A stretch of 64,000 nucleotides of DNA from Oegoconia quadripuncta (Eukaryota; Arthropoda; Insecta; Lepidoptera; Autostichidae), in assembly GCA_949316235.1 (NCBI GenBank), contig OX438747.1:33247601-33311600 (forward strand), read 5' to 3'. Both the position numbers and the translations under genes were made by a program. This document shows positions 10,905 to 22,435 of the stretch, in pieces (within the stretch, counting starts at the first letter, position 1; each line of letters begins with the position of its first letter). Under the pieces are notes generated by a model. It was not told the DNA's origin and did no database searches. It was given only the letters and a program-made list of their open reading frames with translations.

Positions 10905-11290
10905 AGTCCTATTAGTTCTCCAGAATTCTAAGAGATGGCGCTGTTTTATCTACTGAGAAAACCGCGAAAACGATTTATTCCCGCGAGCATAATATCATAA
11001 AAAATATATATTTTTCAACGGAAAGAGTATATTTTATAAGTATTTCGACTATCACTCCTTAACTTATAAAGCCTATTTAGCCGTGAGTATTATTAGTCCC
11101 TATTAGTTCTCGAGGATTCTAAGAGATGGCGCTGTTTTATCTACTGAGAAAAACCGCGAAAAAGATTTGTTCGGGAAACCATAATATTATACCATTAAAT
11201 AAATATTTTTCAACAGAAATGTACTCTCATTTTATAAGTATTTCCACTATCACTCAATAACTTATAAAGCCTACTTAGCTGTGATAGTAT
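10905..11290 (+). repeat. 191-bp tandem duplication
   Basis: AGAGATGGCGCTGTTTTATC recurs at 10931 and 11122 with matching flanks, including CTTATAAAGCCTA-TTAGC. Two diverged units. Confidence 0.75.
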
Positions 11291-11559
11291 TTCTTTTAGC
11301 TTCCCTACATATACTACTGCCGTGAATTTTTTCACGTATCCAAAAACAAACGTTTTAACTGGCAACTTGCCTCTAACAAAAATTAGCACTTCAAAGCTTA
11401 ATAAAATAATTCGCAAGCGGATCCCGTTCAAGATATTATAATCTCTAATATTTTTGAACGACCTATCCCACGACATCTCAACAATGGGGTACAAAAATGA
11501 AAAAAAAAAACCATTTTACCAGTTTCTCGGCATGATGAAAATCGTTTCTCTTATACATA

Positions 11560-11905
11560 TACGTACTAACTTTCCGCCCGCGGCTTCGCCTGCGTAGAAC
11601 AACTTTACCGCGGAAATTTGGTTATCCCGCGGGAACCACTCATCCTATCGGGATAAAAGTATACTATGTCTTAATCCAGGGTATGTTCTACCTATATACC
11701 AAATTTTATTCAAATCCGTTTCGCCGTGATGGAGCAACAAACAAACAAACAGACATCCAAACTTTAGCATTTATGATCTTAGTAACTTATTAGTAATCTG
11801 TGCCCATGCTAAATTACAGCTTTCTTGTACTAAGTGCATCCAAGCTAAGCTGCGGGCAGACAGACGAACAGATAAGGGTTCCTTGTTGACTAAGGAACCC
11901 TAAAA
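11560..11905 (+). repeat. lepidopteran 'cgcggcttcgc' dispersed repeat
   Basis: Contains CCCGCGGCTTCGCCTGCG, GGGATAAAAGTATACTATG and AAATCCGTTTCGCCGTGATG, the usual order of this repeat. Related pieces at 57600-57785 and 61105-61320. Ends near AGGGTTCCTTG...AAGGAACCCT, an inverted repeat. Confidence 0.6.
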
Positions 11906-12316
11906 AGGTTACGTGTGAACACGAGGTCGGTACAGGCGGCGTCATAGTTTACCAATCTGTGGTCAAATCAATGTTAGTATTTATGGAAAATGAACTTTAC
12001 CAATATGGCGGTATAATTCGTTTTAATACAAAGCCTTACAGTTCATTTACCTTACAAGCTAAAATTATTTACGCTAGTTGTTTGATGCTGACGTACTGTT
12101 GATTAATAAAATCCTTGAACGTAGTTGGAACCTCTTATTTCTATTACTATGCTAAGTACTTATAGTTCATGTTTGATTACGCGCCGATTAGTAGATATAC
12201 TCTATTACAAAGGGAACTCAGCTATTTTGACAGTCAATAAACTGTGCATACACTTGCCATAGAAATATACAAATCCCATAAATCAGTTTCCCTGTATGAT
12301 ATACTTCCATTCATAT

Positions 12317-12400
12317 TTAATCAAATCAAATCAAAAAATATTTATTTCGTAGGATAAAAATTATCACTTGAAAACGTCACATTTTATCTTATTATAACAA
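12317..12400 (-). mobile_element. LINE A 3' tail
   Basis: AATCAAATCAAATCAAAAAA then TTTCGTAGGATAAAAATTAT and ACTTGAAAACGTCAC, the complement of the family tail. Confidence 0.7.
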
Positions 12401-12442
12401 TATATTATACATAACATATAGGTATATTATTATTTATTTGTC

Positions 12443-12690
12443 GACCTGTTTGGTGTAGTGGTTAAAAATTCTGACTGCTATACTAAAAGGTCGCGGGTTC
12501 GAATCCCGCTAGGGGCATATGTTTGTATGATGAATACAGACATGTGTTCCCGAGTTATGGATGTTTTTCATTTATTTACAAAAAAAATGTATTTGTGTAG
12601 TATATCAACCATCTGGTATCCATAATACAAGCCTAGTTGCTTAGTGTGGAACTAGATGGCGCTGTGTGTAGGTGCAAACATATTTCTTTT
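12443..12690 (+). mobile_element. SINE S1
   Basis: tRNA-like head GACCTGTTTGGTGTAGTGG (box A) and GGTTCGAATCCC (box B), body with CATCTGGTATCC and AGATGGCGCTGTGTG. Pol III promoter boxes are visible; not a functional tRNA, since no cloverleaf acceptor closes. Confidence 0.8.
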
Positions 12691-12857
12691 TTCCGTATAG
12701 ATCAGAATCCTGATACTGCTGACGAAACAGCAATTGTCGTGATTCCGCAACAGATTCTGCTTTCGTCAGATTCCGCTTTCGTCATCGTTTATTTTTCAGT
12801 GTAAGTCAGAGTTTACTTTTCTTGTGGATGCTCTAACCACTTCAGCATTAGTACCAT

Positions 12858-12962
12858 GACAGGCGTGATAAACGTTTATATCGCGCGAGATAATAGTTGT
12901 CCTGCTCATTCATTTGAACGAAATATACCACTATCCCACTCACACCTACGTCATGCTACGGG
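12858..12962 (+). repeat. repeat D, uninterrupted copy
   Basis: GATAAACGTTTATATCGCGC through CCACTATCCCACTC...ACGGGG. The copy at 63737-63955 carries a LINE tail at the AAATATAC position that is intact here. Confidence 0.7.
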
Positions 12963-13048
12963 GGCTGGTTTCCCGCAGTTTGTCTTTTTGCTTCGTCACG
13001 CCTACTGTCGGGGAAAGATGATAGGAAAATGAAAAGCTTGTGACTGAC

Positions 13049-13290
13049 CTGCTTATTATACTTCGTGGGCGCTGGTTCTTAACGGCGGCGTTAGGGTCGA
13101 AGTCTTCAGATTGCTGCAGAGATGATATGCACTGAACGCGCGTGTAAATGTCACGGTCGCGGATGAAGATGAGATAGAAGGTGGTCTCTAGGAGACGCTG
13201 ATGCCGAATTTCGCCTTGGGACGGAAGCTGAAACGCGAGCTTGACCGCCGGGTACGAAGATTGTCCACGTAACACTATAACTGTCACGGG
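13049..13290 (-). CDS. exon of unrecognised gene
   Basis: 242 nt open in one frame, with a long pyrimidine tract and TAG acceptor (CCCCTACCTTAG) and a GTCAGT donor leaving 2 nt. It reads PVTVIVLRGQSSYPAVKLAF, then LETTFYLIFIRDRDIYTRVQ and SSLQQSEDFDPNAAVKNQRP. Codon use is balanced and GC is higher than the flanks, unlike random ORFs here. I do not recognise the family. The next exon should start with a 1-nt remainder; I could not find it between 13049 and 9224. Confidence 0.55.
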
Positions 13291-13357
13291 CTAAGGTAGG
13301 GGAAGTGGGTAGAAACAATACTTGTGTTGACAGATGTGCGTTGATGTCAGTTTGTAA

Positions 13358-13503
13358 GGCCCGTATTAATAAACCGTTCTCAAGATTGACAGGGCCTCAA
13401 GTTGACGCTTGAGAATCTGCTGCATATTAAAACAGCATAAGAAAAAATGGTCTTGAGACTGAGACGCGATCTCAATCTCAAGAACGATTTATTAATACGG
13501 GCC
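13358..13503. mobile_element. Harbinger-like MITE H2
   Basis: 146 bp with ends GGCCCGTATTAATAAACC and inverse, flanked by a perfect TAA duplication (13355-13357, 13504-13506). Confidence 0.8.
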
Positions 13504-14141
13504 TAAGTATGGTTGCGTTCACAAATATCCATCACCTACAAAGCTCATTTTAAATTCACATCCTTTTAAAGTTCAATTAAAAACAATACACTGTCTATGA
13601 TACATTTATTACAGTTTAAATAACGATTAGGACCTTAATTACAAACTCATCGAGCAATCTCGAATTGAAGTTCTTTACAAAACTTCTTATGCCAAAAATA
13701 AGCCATGCTTTTTAGTTTCAATTAAGTGTCAGTTTCATATTTTAGTAATGCCTCAACGACAGTCATTAAAAAAAAACATGATTCTAAGTTGCTATAAGTG
13801 CTTCTTTTTCTCTTCCAGATGAAAACAAAAGAATAATAGTGCCTACCCATTGTCTCGACAGATGGAGCTGACCCAATTCTTGTGTGAAAATCAAATCTTA
13901 GTTGAATGAATGAATATTTATTTGCGGCAATAGAAATCAGATGTTATAACATTTGCAAAGTTTTATCATGATGAACATGATGATTGATATGTAAACAGAC
14001 AACTACAGACATGTTTCTTTGAATATCAAATTTTTATTTTCACGTAAAATGATGAAGATATAAACCACAGATTAATAATGAGTACAGCTTTATTTTCGAT
14101 TGTCTTTGGTTATAACGCCATCTATTATTGGTTCATGATCA

Positions 14142-14700
14142 TATCAAATCAAAATATTTTATTTCATAGGATAAAATTATCACTTGAAAACGTCACTATT
14201 AATATTACATTAAAATTTACTGCTCATCCACTGACTCCCCAAAGAAGAACGAGCAAGAAACTCTAGGGTTGCTTTTTTAAACACATTATGGGTTACAATT
14301 TGTGATTTGATAATTATATGAATAATAAGACAGCTATGTCCATGCTTGCTTATCATTCAAATAGTCAGTGATTTTATAATAGCCTTTTGCTGATAATTTC
14401 TGTTTTATGATTGCTTTAAATTTATTTAAAGGAAATTTTGAATGTCTACTGGAACCTTATTATAAAAGCGTATACATTGCCCTTTGAAGGATTTACTAAC
14501 TTTGTGAAGTCGGCTAACATAAACAGATAACTGGTTCTTATTCCTTGTATTAACATTGTGCCTATCACTATTTTTAGCGAATAAGGTTATTTTTTTTTTG
14601 TATATAACAAATTCTCATAAATGTATTGAGAAGCCATTGTTAAGATATTAATTTCCTTAAACTTATCTCTAAGAGACAGAGACATCTTATCTCATCCAGA
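14142..14700 (-). mobile_element. LINE A 3' part
   Basis: Antisense of the family tail, 3' UTR (GAACGAGCAAGAAACTC) and RT C-terminus, with frameshifts. A shadow frame at 14078-14266 arises from it. Confidence 0.75.
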
Positions 14701-14824
14701 TAAACATGCCAAATGTGTTAAAAGTTAAATAATCTTTGAAATAGTTTCAATAATACGGAGGAATCATCACAACAATACTATTTCATGTTTATTATCCTTT
14801 ACAAGGTTAGGCAAGTCATTTATA

Positions 14825-15070
14825 CAGGGTGTAACGGTTAAGTGTAGTCATATTTTAAGGGCTTGTTCTACTTTTACTATGGGGGCAACTTCGAAATCGC
14901 GAAAAAAAAATCAGCTGTTTCATACATTGCATCGGGAGGTTATTGAAATTTTCTATGGAACAGCTCATTTTTTTTTCGCGATTTCGAAGTTGCCCCCATA
15001 GTAAAAGTTGTTCGTATTGATGGGTAGAACAAGCCCTTAAAATATGACTACACTTAACCGTTACACGGTG
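14825..15070. mobile_element. palindromic MITE P, copy 1
   Basis: Starts CAGGGTGTAACGGTTAAGTG, ends with its near complement; flanked by TATA on both sides. Arms surround a loop of about 60 nt. The left arm lacks about 17 nt present in copy 2. Confidence 0.85.
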
Positions 15071-15124
15071 TATAGACCAAAAATAAAAATGGCCCAAGTA
15101 TGGACTTGTGGGACGCCCATGCAG

Positions 15125-15995
15125 AGGACCCTGATGATGTCCCATTCCCATGAACCACTCGGCGATATCCCATTTTCTTTTTTTTTTCTTCGTCGAATCA
15201 TAAACTGTAAAAACACCTATATAAAAAGAGCAACCCCTTACTTACTCCTTCTTTTTGCCTTGTGAGTAGGGCTTGTAATATTCGCCCAATTTAACTATAT
15301 TACGAATAGTTCAATCGCTACTATTCGAATTATGACGAATATGACGAAGTTTTCGAATATTTTCTATCTAAAAAACAAAATAAGTAAATATAGCACATAA
15401 AAAATCAATGTAACATCGACTGATTTGTAAAGAAAAAACTAGGTTTTGCTAAAATGATTATTAGCTAAAGCTAAATAGTCCGATTATTTATTAAAATAAA
15501 TAATCAGACTATTTTTGACTGGGAAAACACATAATATTTTAGTAACAAATAATGTAATGTAAGTGCTTCTCTGAACATTAACACTAATAACAAATTAAAT
15601 CAACTTCTATCTAAGTATAACTGAGAACATTAAAATTCTCTTATTAACACAAATAAAATCAATAAAGTGGCAGAATACGAAAGATTTTGGCGGCCAAAAA
15701 GCCCAGTTTGACCGTTAGTGAACGAATGACAGTCTAATTGATGGTGTTGCCAGTAGCGAGAATTTAATTTGGCGTTATTTTGTTCCATTCACGGTTGTAT
15801 TTATTTTATTAAAGTTTTGATAATATTCGAAAAGTTCGAAAAATTCGAATACTACTCTAAGCAATATTCGAATAGGTAAATGGGGCGAATATTCGAATAC
15901 CAAGCCCTACTTGTGAATGAGCGATAATTGTATGACATGACATTTTAAATGTTATATTTATAACTTACATACGAAATATCATAATGAACATTTTA
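15125..15995 (+). mobile_element. LINE A 3' UTR split by a hAT-like MITE
   Basis: GAACCACTCGGCGATATCC...AAAGAGCAACCCC on the left and GAATGAGCGATAATTG on the right belong to one LINE 3' UTR. Confidence 0.65.
15267..15909. mobile_element. hAT-like MITE with CGAATATTCG-rich ends
   Basis: Ends TAGGGCTTGTAATATTCG and inverse of TAGGGCTTGGTATTCG. Flanks are CTTGTGAG and CTTGTGAA, an 8-bp duplication with one difference, as for hAT elements. Confidence 0.7.
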
Positions 15996-16399
15996 AATGC
16001 CTTTATTTATTGATTTTTTATAGCCATAGAGACAGTGTGTATTAATATCCCGTTATAATAAATTTACAACATTTATTTCTAAGTGCATGTCCGGTGACAA
16101 CTCAAAGAATCAAATTTTTTCGAATAAAACATTGTCAACAATTTTTTTTTGGAACAAAGGGTTTATGAAAATTTCAATTATTTGTATTAGGACTGAATAC
16201 ACATTTGAACCCTACTGTAAACTACTCTGAAAGCCACTGCAGACCTTACATTTAGTGAATGCAGCAATTTAACAATGCTTTGGTAATTTTTAGACTTCAG
16301 GGGAGATATTCCATAACAATTGATGTGTACAAATAGAAGACGTGCCTTTAAACAAATCTACACCACTTACAATGGGAAGGGGACCCATCTAACCTCCAA

Positions 16400-17206
16400 T
16401 CAGGAATCAATTTTAACCTCCGGCAAACCCAGCAACTTACGAACCACTGCAGCGTAATTCTTCACAGTAGTTTCACTCTCGCTGTCATTGATATAACTGG
16501 AAACTGCGTTTTTATAACTCTCTCCATTTGGAATTTGGGTTATATCAAAACTTTTATATTCTTCTTCGGTTAAAGACCTATTTTCATTGTTTGCTCGTAA
16601 GTGCCAGTTAATTAAAGATTTCCTAGAAGCATTGTTATCCCAATTATAATACTCCATATCATCTTCGGTTTTGTCTTTCTCCCAATCTTCTAAATTCCAC
16701 GATTCATGATAGCAAGCCGTTAATAGATAATTAACGTAATCTGTATTCTGTTTTCTGACTGGACAACGATCAGCTGTTATTGTCACCAAATCTGTTGCTT
16801 CGTCGTAACGCTCCCCAACTAACCGTAGGAACTTGTCTCTTGCATGTTTGTCTAGGTTAAGTGCCTGCAGCTTGATTCGTAATGTTACTATTCTAGCTAG
16901 TGGATTCCTTATCGACGGACTCCCGTGGCAATAATCTGAAGTTATAATTTCTAACGGATAATGCTTTTCCATAGCTTCTTCAGAGTTCAACAGTTTCGGC
17001 CAAGCTGTACAGAATTTCTTAATTGCTTCGCATTGCTGTTTTACAACTGGTGGTGTTAAATGTAGAAAGTTGGGTATTTTCATTAGTTCTGCATTGGCTT
17101 TCTTAGCCGGTGGTGCTTGGCCTTTTGGTACGTAACCCTGCCTCAATGGTAATGGCACAGATGAGGGATGGAAAGTTTTTGGACCTGGCCACACATTGCC
17201 CCAGTT
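16400..17206 (-). CDS. mRpS35: mRpS35 exon 2
   Basis: Codes for residues 77-344, the whole conserved mS35 domain, from NWGNVWPGPK to LLGLPEVKIDS and stop. The reading frame is also open a few codons upstream into the intron, but the phase and the acceptor set the start at 17206. Confidence 0.95.
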   Translation of the reverse strand, partial: NWGNVWPGPKTFHPSSVPLPLRQGYVPKGQAPPAKKANAELMKIPNFLHLTPPVVKQQCEAIKKFCTAWPKLLNSEEAMEKHYPLEIITSDYCHGSPSIRNPLARIVTLRIKLQALNLDKHARDKFLRLVGERYDEATDLVTITADRCPVRKQNTDYVNYLLTACYHESWNLEDWEKDKTEDDMEYYNWDNNASRKSLINWHLRANNENRSLTEEEYKSFDITQIPNGESYKNAVSSYINDSESETTVKNYAAVVRKLLGLPEVKIDS

Positions 17207-18705
17207 CTGAAAAGAATCAGGAAATAACAATGGATTTCAAATAATTGTCACATAGGTAAGAATCAACTACATTATTAAGTCATGCTGGTTTCCCGTAGGG
17301 GTAGGCAGAGACCACAGACTTCCACTTACTATGATCCTGTGCTTAATTCACTCTCATAATGTTGTTCATGCATGCTCATCGGTTTAAGGCACTTTTGACT
17401 TGGTCTTTCTTTAGGACGTCCACAATTTGATTATGGTACGATCACGGCCCCTCCACTACCATCCACATTCGCTTTGTATAGGTATTTCTTTCGTAAGTCT
17501 TCGTTCATTCATCCTCTTCACAAATCCAAACCATCTCAGCATACCTTATTCAATCTTTGTCACTGTGTCTTCTTTCACACTGCATAACACTCCAAGGACA
17601 CTTTTTTTCTTTATGCATAACAGGTTGGTACTTGACCTCAATCACACCTGATGTTAAGTGAAGATGAGGTCAAAGGTGGAAGCGTACTGACCCGGTAACC
17701 CCAACACATTTCTACTATTCCTGATTCTATCTTTCAAAGTCACCCCAAACATACTCAATGATCTCATTTCCACTGCATTTTTCTTCTTCAGCCATACCCT
17801 CCATTCTCTCCCATAAATCAGTGTTAGAACCAGTACTATGCCATGTCCATGGCGGGGAATCAACAGATAGAGAAACGGTATTCATGTTGTTTTTTAAAGG
17901 ATGGCATAGTTTTCTGTGGCTTAGAGTAGTAAGAACAAACTTGTATAAGGATGAACACCTGTTCACACAGAAAAGCCACAAAGGAGTGTTTGAGTGTTTC
18001 AGGCAGTTTTTGACAAATGAGAAAACAAAAAAATTTAAAATCAGTATTAGTCCTAACTTCTTATTCCCGATCCACTGAAAAACCCTTCAGCATCAGCTCC
18101 TCAAGTTTATCTTCAATTTAGATTAGTCTGAGACCCTATAGTACAGAATTTGCCATCATAGGTATTTTGACTCCAAGGTTTTAGAGGTCAAGTAAGAGGC
18201 TTTAGTGGAAGACTTTTGAGAGTCCACTATCTAAACTGATTTTCGGTCACGGTGGAGGCTTCGGGGCGGACAACCTGCCTGCCTAATAACCACTGCTCAT
18301 GTTAAGTGGTAATGGTATAAGCCAATCATCTGTGTGGCTGAATACATGGACTGGTTAGAGGCCATGTAGCTAATGGGGCATTGGCAAAAAGACTAGAACC
18401 CACAACTATTCATGGGTTGTTTTTGCCAACAGGCCATACCCTTTACCTTGACCCATACCCTGTAGACTTTTAATTACCTGATCAGTTGTCATCCTATCAG
18501 CGCGGTCAAGCTGTACGTCAGTCCTACGAACAAATTTCCTCTGCACCCGCTGTTTTTTCTTCATTATATCGAGAACACGGAACTCCTCATCGTCGACCTC
18601 TTTTTTTAACGATGGATCAGTTATTGTCGAATTGAATCGCCATATTTTTATGCTGGACACTGTAATCAGGCTGCCCGGCCTGTAATGTCGCACAAAAACA
18701 CTCAT
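16400..18705 (-). CDS. mRpS35: mitochondrial small ribosomal subunit protein mS35
   Basis: Structural protein of the mitochondrial 28S ribosomal subunit. Two exons, 18705-18478 (76 codons, phase 0 out at a CAG|GTAATT donor) and 17206-16400 (TTTTCAG acceptor), give 344 residues, close to the usual 320-odd. The N-terminus is basic, as expected for a mitochondrial targeting peptide (RHYRPGSL..., then KKKQRVQRKFVRR). Diagnostic mS35 segments: SDYCHGSPSIRNPLARIVTL near residue 166, LDKHARDKFLRLVGERYDE near 194 and TDLVTITADRCPVRKQNTDY near 215. The start Met at 18705 follows in-frame stops in a short AT-rich leader. A possible AATAAA lies 323 nt past the stop (16072-16077). The intron holds an antisense LINE remnant and a SINE tail. 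Confident. Confidence 0.95.
17270..17860 (-). pseudogene. antisense LINE RT remnant in the mRpS35 intron
   Basis: Minus-strand frame reads IYGREWRVWLKKKNAVEMRS and GVTLKDRIRN, a LINE RT C-terminal signature. Interrupted by a SINE S2 3' part at 17590-17715. Confidence 0.65.
17590..17715 (-). mobile_element. SINE S2 3' part
   Basis: Complement of the S2 end (TTATGCATAACAGGTTGGTA, CTCAATCACACCTGATG, GTACTGACCCGG). Confidence 0.7.
18478..18705 (-). CDS. mRpS35: mRpS35 exon 1
   Basis: Codes for residues 1-76, including the basic mitochondrial presequence-like start. Ends on a CAG codon immediately before the donor. Confidence 0.92.
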
Positions 18706-18992
18706 TTTCGTTTCTTTCTATTTAATATTAAAGAATTTAGAAAACGAATTGCTCCATTTTAAGGTTAGTTTTTTTTTGTAATTTCCGTCCGTTTGGACAG
18801 GCGAAGGGCACTGACCCATACAGCCATTTTTTTAAGATCCGAATAGGCAAATATTTCTTGACACTGCAATCACATTTGAAGTACAAGCCTCTCCCCTTGA
18901 CTTTTACACCATTCGTGACATTTTATATGAACTTATACCAAGAAGCGCCAATAAGGCCAATACCAAGACATAAAACTTCGATCATTTAGATC

Positions 18993-19090
18993 AGTGGTGG
19001 GCAAAGTAAGGCCCGCGGGCCAGCTCCGCCCCGCGAAAAGATTTCATTCGCGCCGATGAAAATCCTTTAAAATGAATAATATATGGCCCG
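18993..19090 (+). repeat. hAT-like terminal fragment
   Basis: CAGTGGTGGGCAAAGTAAGG and GCCCGCGGGCC match the style of hAT ends; the other end is not found. Confidence 0.5.
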
Positions 19091-19202
19091 CGATAATTAT
19101 ATTCGCATAAAACTTAAATTGTAATTTTAACTAACCGTTGTGAAAGTGTGTAGGTATACTGTAATGTAATGTTTTTGTAATATGATTTCAAAACACACAT
19201 TT

Positions 19203-19484
19203 CATCAAGTAAACGTGTTGATTAATAAACCTAACTTGAAACTTGAAAAGCACGTGCATACTCAAGCAGTACTCATTTGAGAGGTGCGCGTATTAATAAA
19301 CGAAACTCAAGACTATCATTCATTCGCCGCTGAGGCGAATACTTGAGAAGTGATCTCAGCTGAGTAGACCTCAAGATTGGTTTATAAATTAGCACGGAGC
19401 TTGAGATAGCGTCAACTGCTTAAGACACATCTCGGTTGATACAGCCTCAAGACTTGTATTGAGATTGGTTTATTAATACAGGCC
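19203..19484. mobile_element. Harbinger-like MITE H1, one end missing
   Basis: Matches H1 from CAAGTAAACGTGTTGATTAA to the end ATTAATACAGGCC. Confidence 0.75.
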
Positions 19485-20131
19485 TAAAGTGTCTCGTGGA
19501 TCCCGAACACCGATTAAAGAAATATAATTTTAACAACAATAAAAAAGGTTTGTTATATTTGCCAGCAGTTAGAATTATACCTGTTCAATTTTAATTATCA
19601 CGGCAATTGCTTGCTTCCATCTTCACATTTCTTAAATTGTATTACACAATTACGTCATTATTTGTTTTCATGGATCATGGCCAATCTGTATCGTTTATTG
19701 CCCGATTGCCCGTGATCCAATCGCAGAGTTCTACTGATCGATCCATGGGTATTTTTTGCCTATGGTTCTATCAATCGGACCATCATTGTAAAAATATGTA
19801 ATTGTTTCAGTTGCAGTTTTAAGCTGATGGCCTAGTAGCCAATGCTTTATTAAAAAAAAATATATGAAATTGTATTGATACTGGATCTACTGGAGTATTT
19901 TTATATTTATATTTAAATACCAACCAACCAAGATAAATATTTTTCCCCATGGTATAACATTATTTAGAAAGAAAAAATACTTAATTATATGAATAAATAT
20001 ATTATATTTTATCGTAAATTTTTATCGATAAAAGTAGGAATCAATTTTTTAGCCTGGTCACACAAAGTAACTTTAAAATCGGACTATCATTCTACTCTTT
20101 GGGACTATCTATACTGCCATATACTGCTAAA

Positions 20132-20254
20132 ACGCGCACATGTGATTTTTAATCGGGCGATAATTTGATTGTTCTAGGATTCACTATGGAGTTGAACCGA
20201 ACTATCGACAATGACTGCGATTAAACTATCACCCGGCTAAAAATTACAAATGCG
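20132..20254. repeat. imperfect inverted repeat, MITE-like
   Basis: Arms of about 40 bp: GCGCACATGTGATTTTTAAT at left and the complement of TAAAAATTACAAATGCGC at right. TSD not clear. Confidence 0.45.
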
Positions 20255-20362
20255 CACTGACTCTTAAGGAAATTTAAAGGGAACAAAATAAAATACCTAA
20301 CTGCTTTTATTATTAATTTATTTATCAATATAATAATAATATGTATATAATGTATAACTTAC

Positions 20363-20402
20363 AGCCATAAGAGGCACCAGCCACGGCGGGTAACGGAAAT
20401 AT
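20363..20402 (-). CDS. candidate first coding exon of unrecognised gene
   Basis: A 40-nt segment between TTGTTTTAG and a consensus GTAAGT donor. The last six bases are ATG GCT, so it can supply Met-Ala in phase 0 to the exon at 13290 (MA|PVTVIVL...). Alternatively it is an internal exon reading YFRYPPWLVPLMA. If it starts the gene, mRpS35 sits in its first intron on the same strand. Confidence 0.45.
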
Positions 20403-22015
20403 CTAAAACAATTCATAAAGAGCAAAGAGCGTGAATACAAAACGAAATTGTTTACATCTTTTTTCACAGTAATGTCGCGTGGACCACACCGCGGCCGTTG
20501 CTAGCAAGCATGCTTAAAAAACTTTCTTAATCAAAGAATACACCTACCTATCTAAAACATTATTCGCTACTAGTGTATTAAACAATCTACGCTTGTCTAT
20601 ATTACAACAACCAATTTACCTCGTTTCCTCATCACGAAAGAAAATGACAAATTAACAAGTTAGCATTGCTTTTCACTGGAAAAATATTTCTTTTCTCATC
20701 CTCTCCATGCCAACGATCCTTAAATATACAGCCCTTACAATTTAGCAGAAAGTCATTTTTTTTTGTTTATTTTTCATTTATACAATAGTCTAGTCCAGCA
20801 CATCTGTTCCCCCTTTGGCGTACTTACTCGAAAAAAAAAACTTGCAACAACTGACAAAGTAAATTAAAAAAACTTAACAAATAACTCATCATAAGACGTC
20901 ATTTACGCGATGTCGCATTCTCATACATTCTCATATTCATGGTCTGGATGTATCAGTCGAATAACAAAAAAAAGCAGAATTCAAAATATAAAATTCGGTA
21001 TCCCCTTGTCCATACACATACAATAGGACAATCATGTCGATGGTCATATCAAAATAATCTACATAAAAAGTGGCTTTTGAAAAAAAAAACTCCAAAATTT
21101 TTGACGAAATATCCCCCCAAACTTTACTAACACAAATGGCCCTTATAGAACTTCCATTGAAAAACATTATTTTGTACAAAATGTTTTACTTTAACTTAGT
21201 TTAATCAAAAAAATAAGTACAGCTAACTTGTAATTCTTTCAAAGATAATTATTGTGAAGTGAATTCTTGTTCTGCTAGAAATTCGATGAAACCGGTAAAT
21301 AGGCGATACCTCTTATACAATTCAATGCCTATGTGGATAGTTAGTTATGTATGGTGGACATTTCCGCTTCTACAGAAAACTATGCTGTTCAGAGCGGGTT
21401 GATAGGCTGTTAGGTTCCTTTGGATGCACACAAGATCCACAATACATAATTAATTGAATGGCTATGCCTACATATTTTTTTAACGGGTATAATATTTCAC
21501 ATTTAATTTTATATAAAAATGCGACACGGCATTCACAGCTCCCGATCGCTTCGCAACCAAACAAGGTTTTAGAATAATCTCTATCTCGTAACTAAACATA
21601 AAACCGGACGGTTAAAATTAATATAGGTAAGTAATTGTACGACGCAGAAATTGTAGGACGTGGAACGATCGAACTTGATTTATTATCAATATAGTTAGCA
21701 ACAGAGAAAGGATTTCTAATTAGGAACGACACTTTAACCAATCATACATTCAATAAACTGCTGTTATATATGTATAACCAATCATTCATTCAATCGTGTT
21801 GTTACGAATATTAAATTCAGTATAAAATACAAGTGAACACCCAACAATTAAATGACGAAAGTCCATTTTCACTACTGGAAAGAAAATCAAGCAATCTGTT
21901 TAAATAATCTGGCCTACAAATAATAATTGTATAAAAGAGTAGGTAAGAATAAATAATGGTTCTACGAAATAGAACCCGCGGTGGGCGGAGCGTAAAATAG
22001 GGACAGCGCGCGCGC

Positions 22016-22435
22016 CAGGGGGTCTACTCTCAAACGAAACTAGCTTCGGACGGCCGTAACTTCGGACCTTTTCTTCTGCCAAGAATGCTTTATTTGCATA
22101 ACTTCTGACGTTCCTTGCGTCCCGTGTTAACTTGTGATGTCCAACTATATACAACAAAAGTAAAATAATGACGATTGCTTTATAATTGACACAGCAAACT
22201 GCAATATAGTTCTTCCTCTCTCGACTACAACAAATGCTGAGTTGGGGACTTGATTTGATTCCCCTTTGCGACACCGAAAACTAGCCGCATGTTGTGTTAT
22301 ATAGTACATAGGTAACAACTAAACGTATTGTATAAGTGTCGCTAAATGGATCAAATAAAGTGTTGTTATTCTTATTAGAAAAAGTCCTAAGTTACGGCCG
22401 TCTGAAGCTATTTTCGTTAGAGAGTAGACCCCCAG
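22016..22435. mobile_element. element E1, unoccupied copy
   Basis: Long inverted ends (CAGGGGGTCTACTCTC... with CTTCGGACGGCCGTAACTTC and complement). The interior includes the TTGTATATAGTTGGAC site that holds a LINE in the 47-48 kb copy. Confidence 0.7.

Larger units (their letters stand above)
18706..20362. other. intergenic or intronic interval with MITE fragments
   Basis: Upstream of mRpS35. Holds a hAT-like terminal fragment, a truncated H1 MITE and a small inverted repeat; no gene seen and no TATA box assigned for mRpS35. Confidence 0.5.

Noticed and set aside
11210..11494. 94-codon minus-strand frame
   Set aside because: Runs through the 191-bp duplication and AT-rich DNA; no domain or splice context.
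12443..12530. tRNA gene (box A and box B visible)
   Set aside because: Same head recurs in at least six copies with a common non-tRNA body; no acceptor stem pairing. It is SINE S1. The same holds for the S2, S3 and S4 heads.
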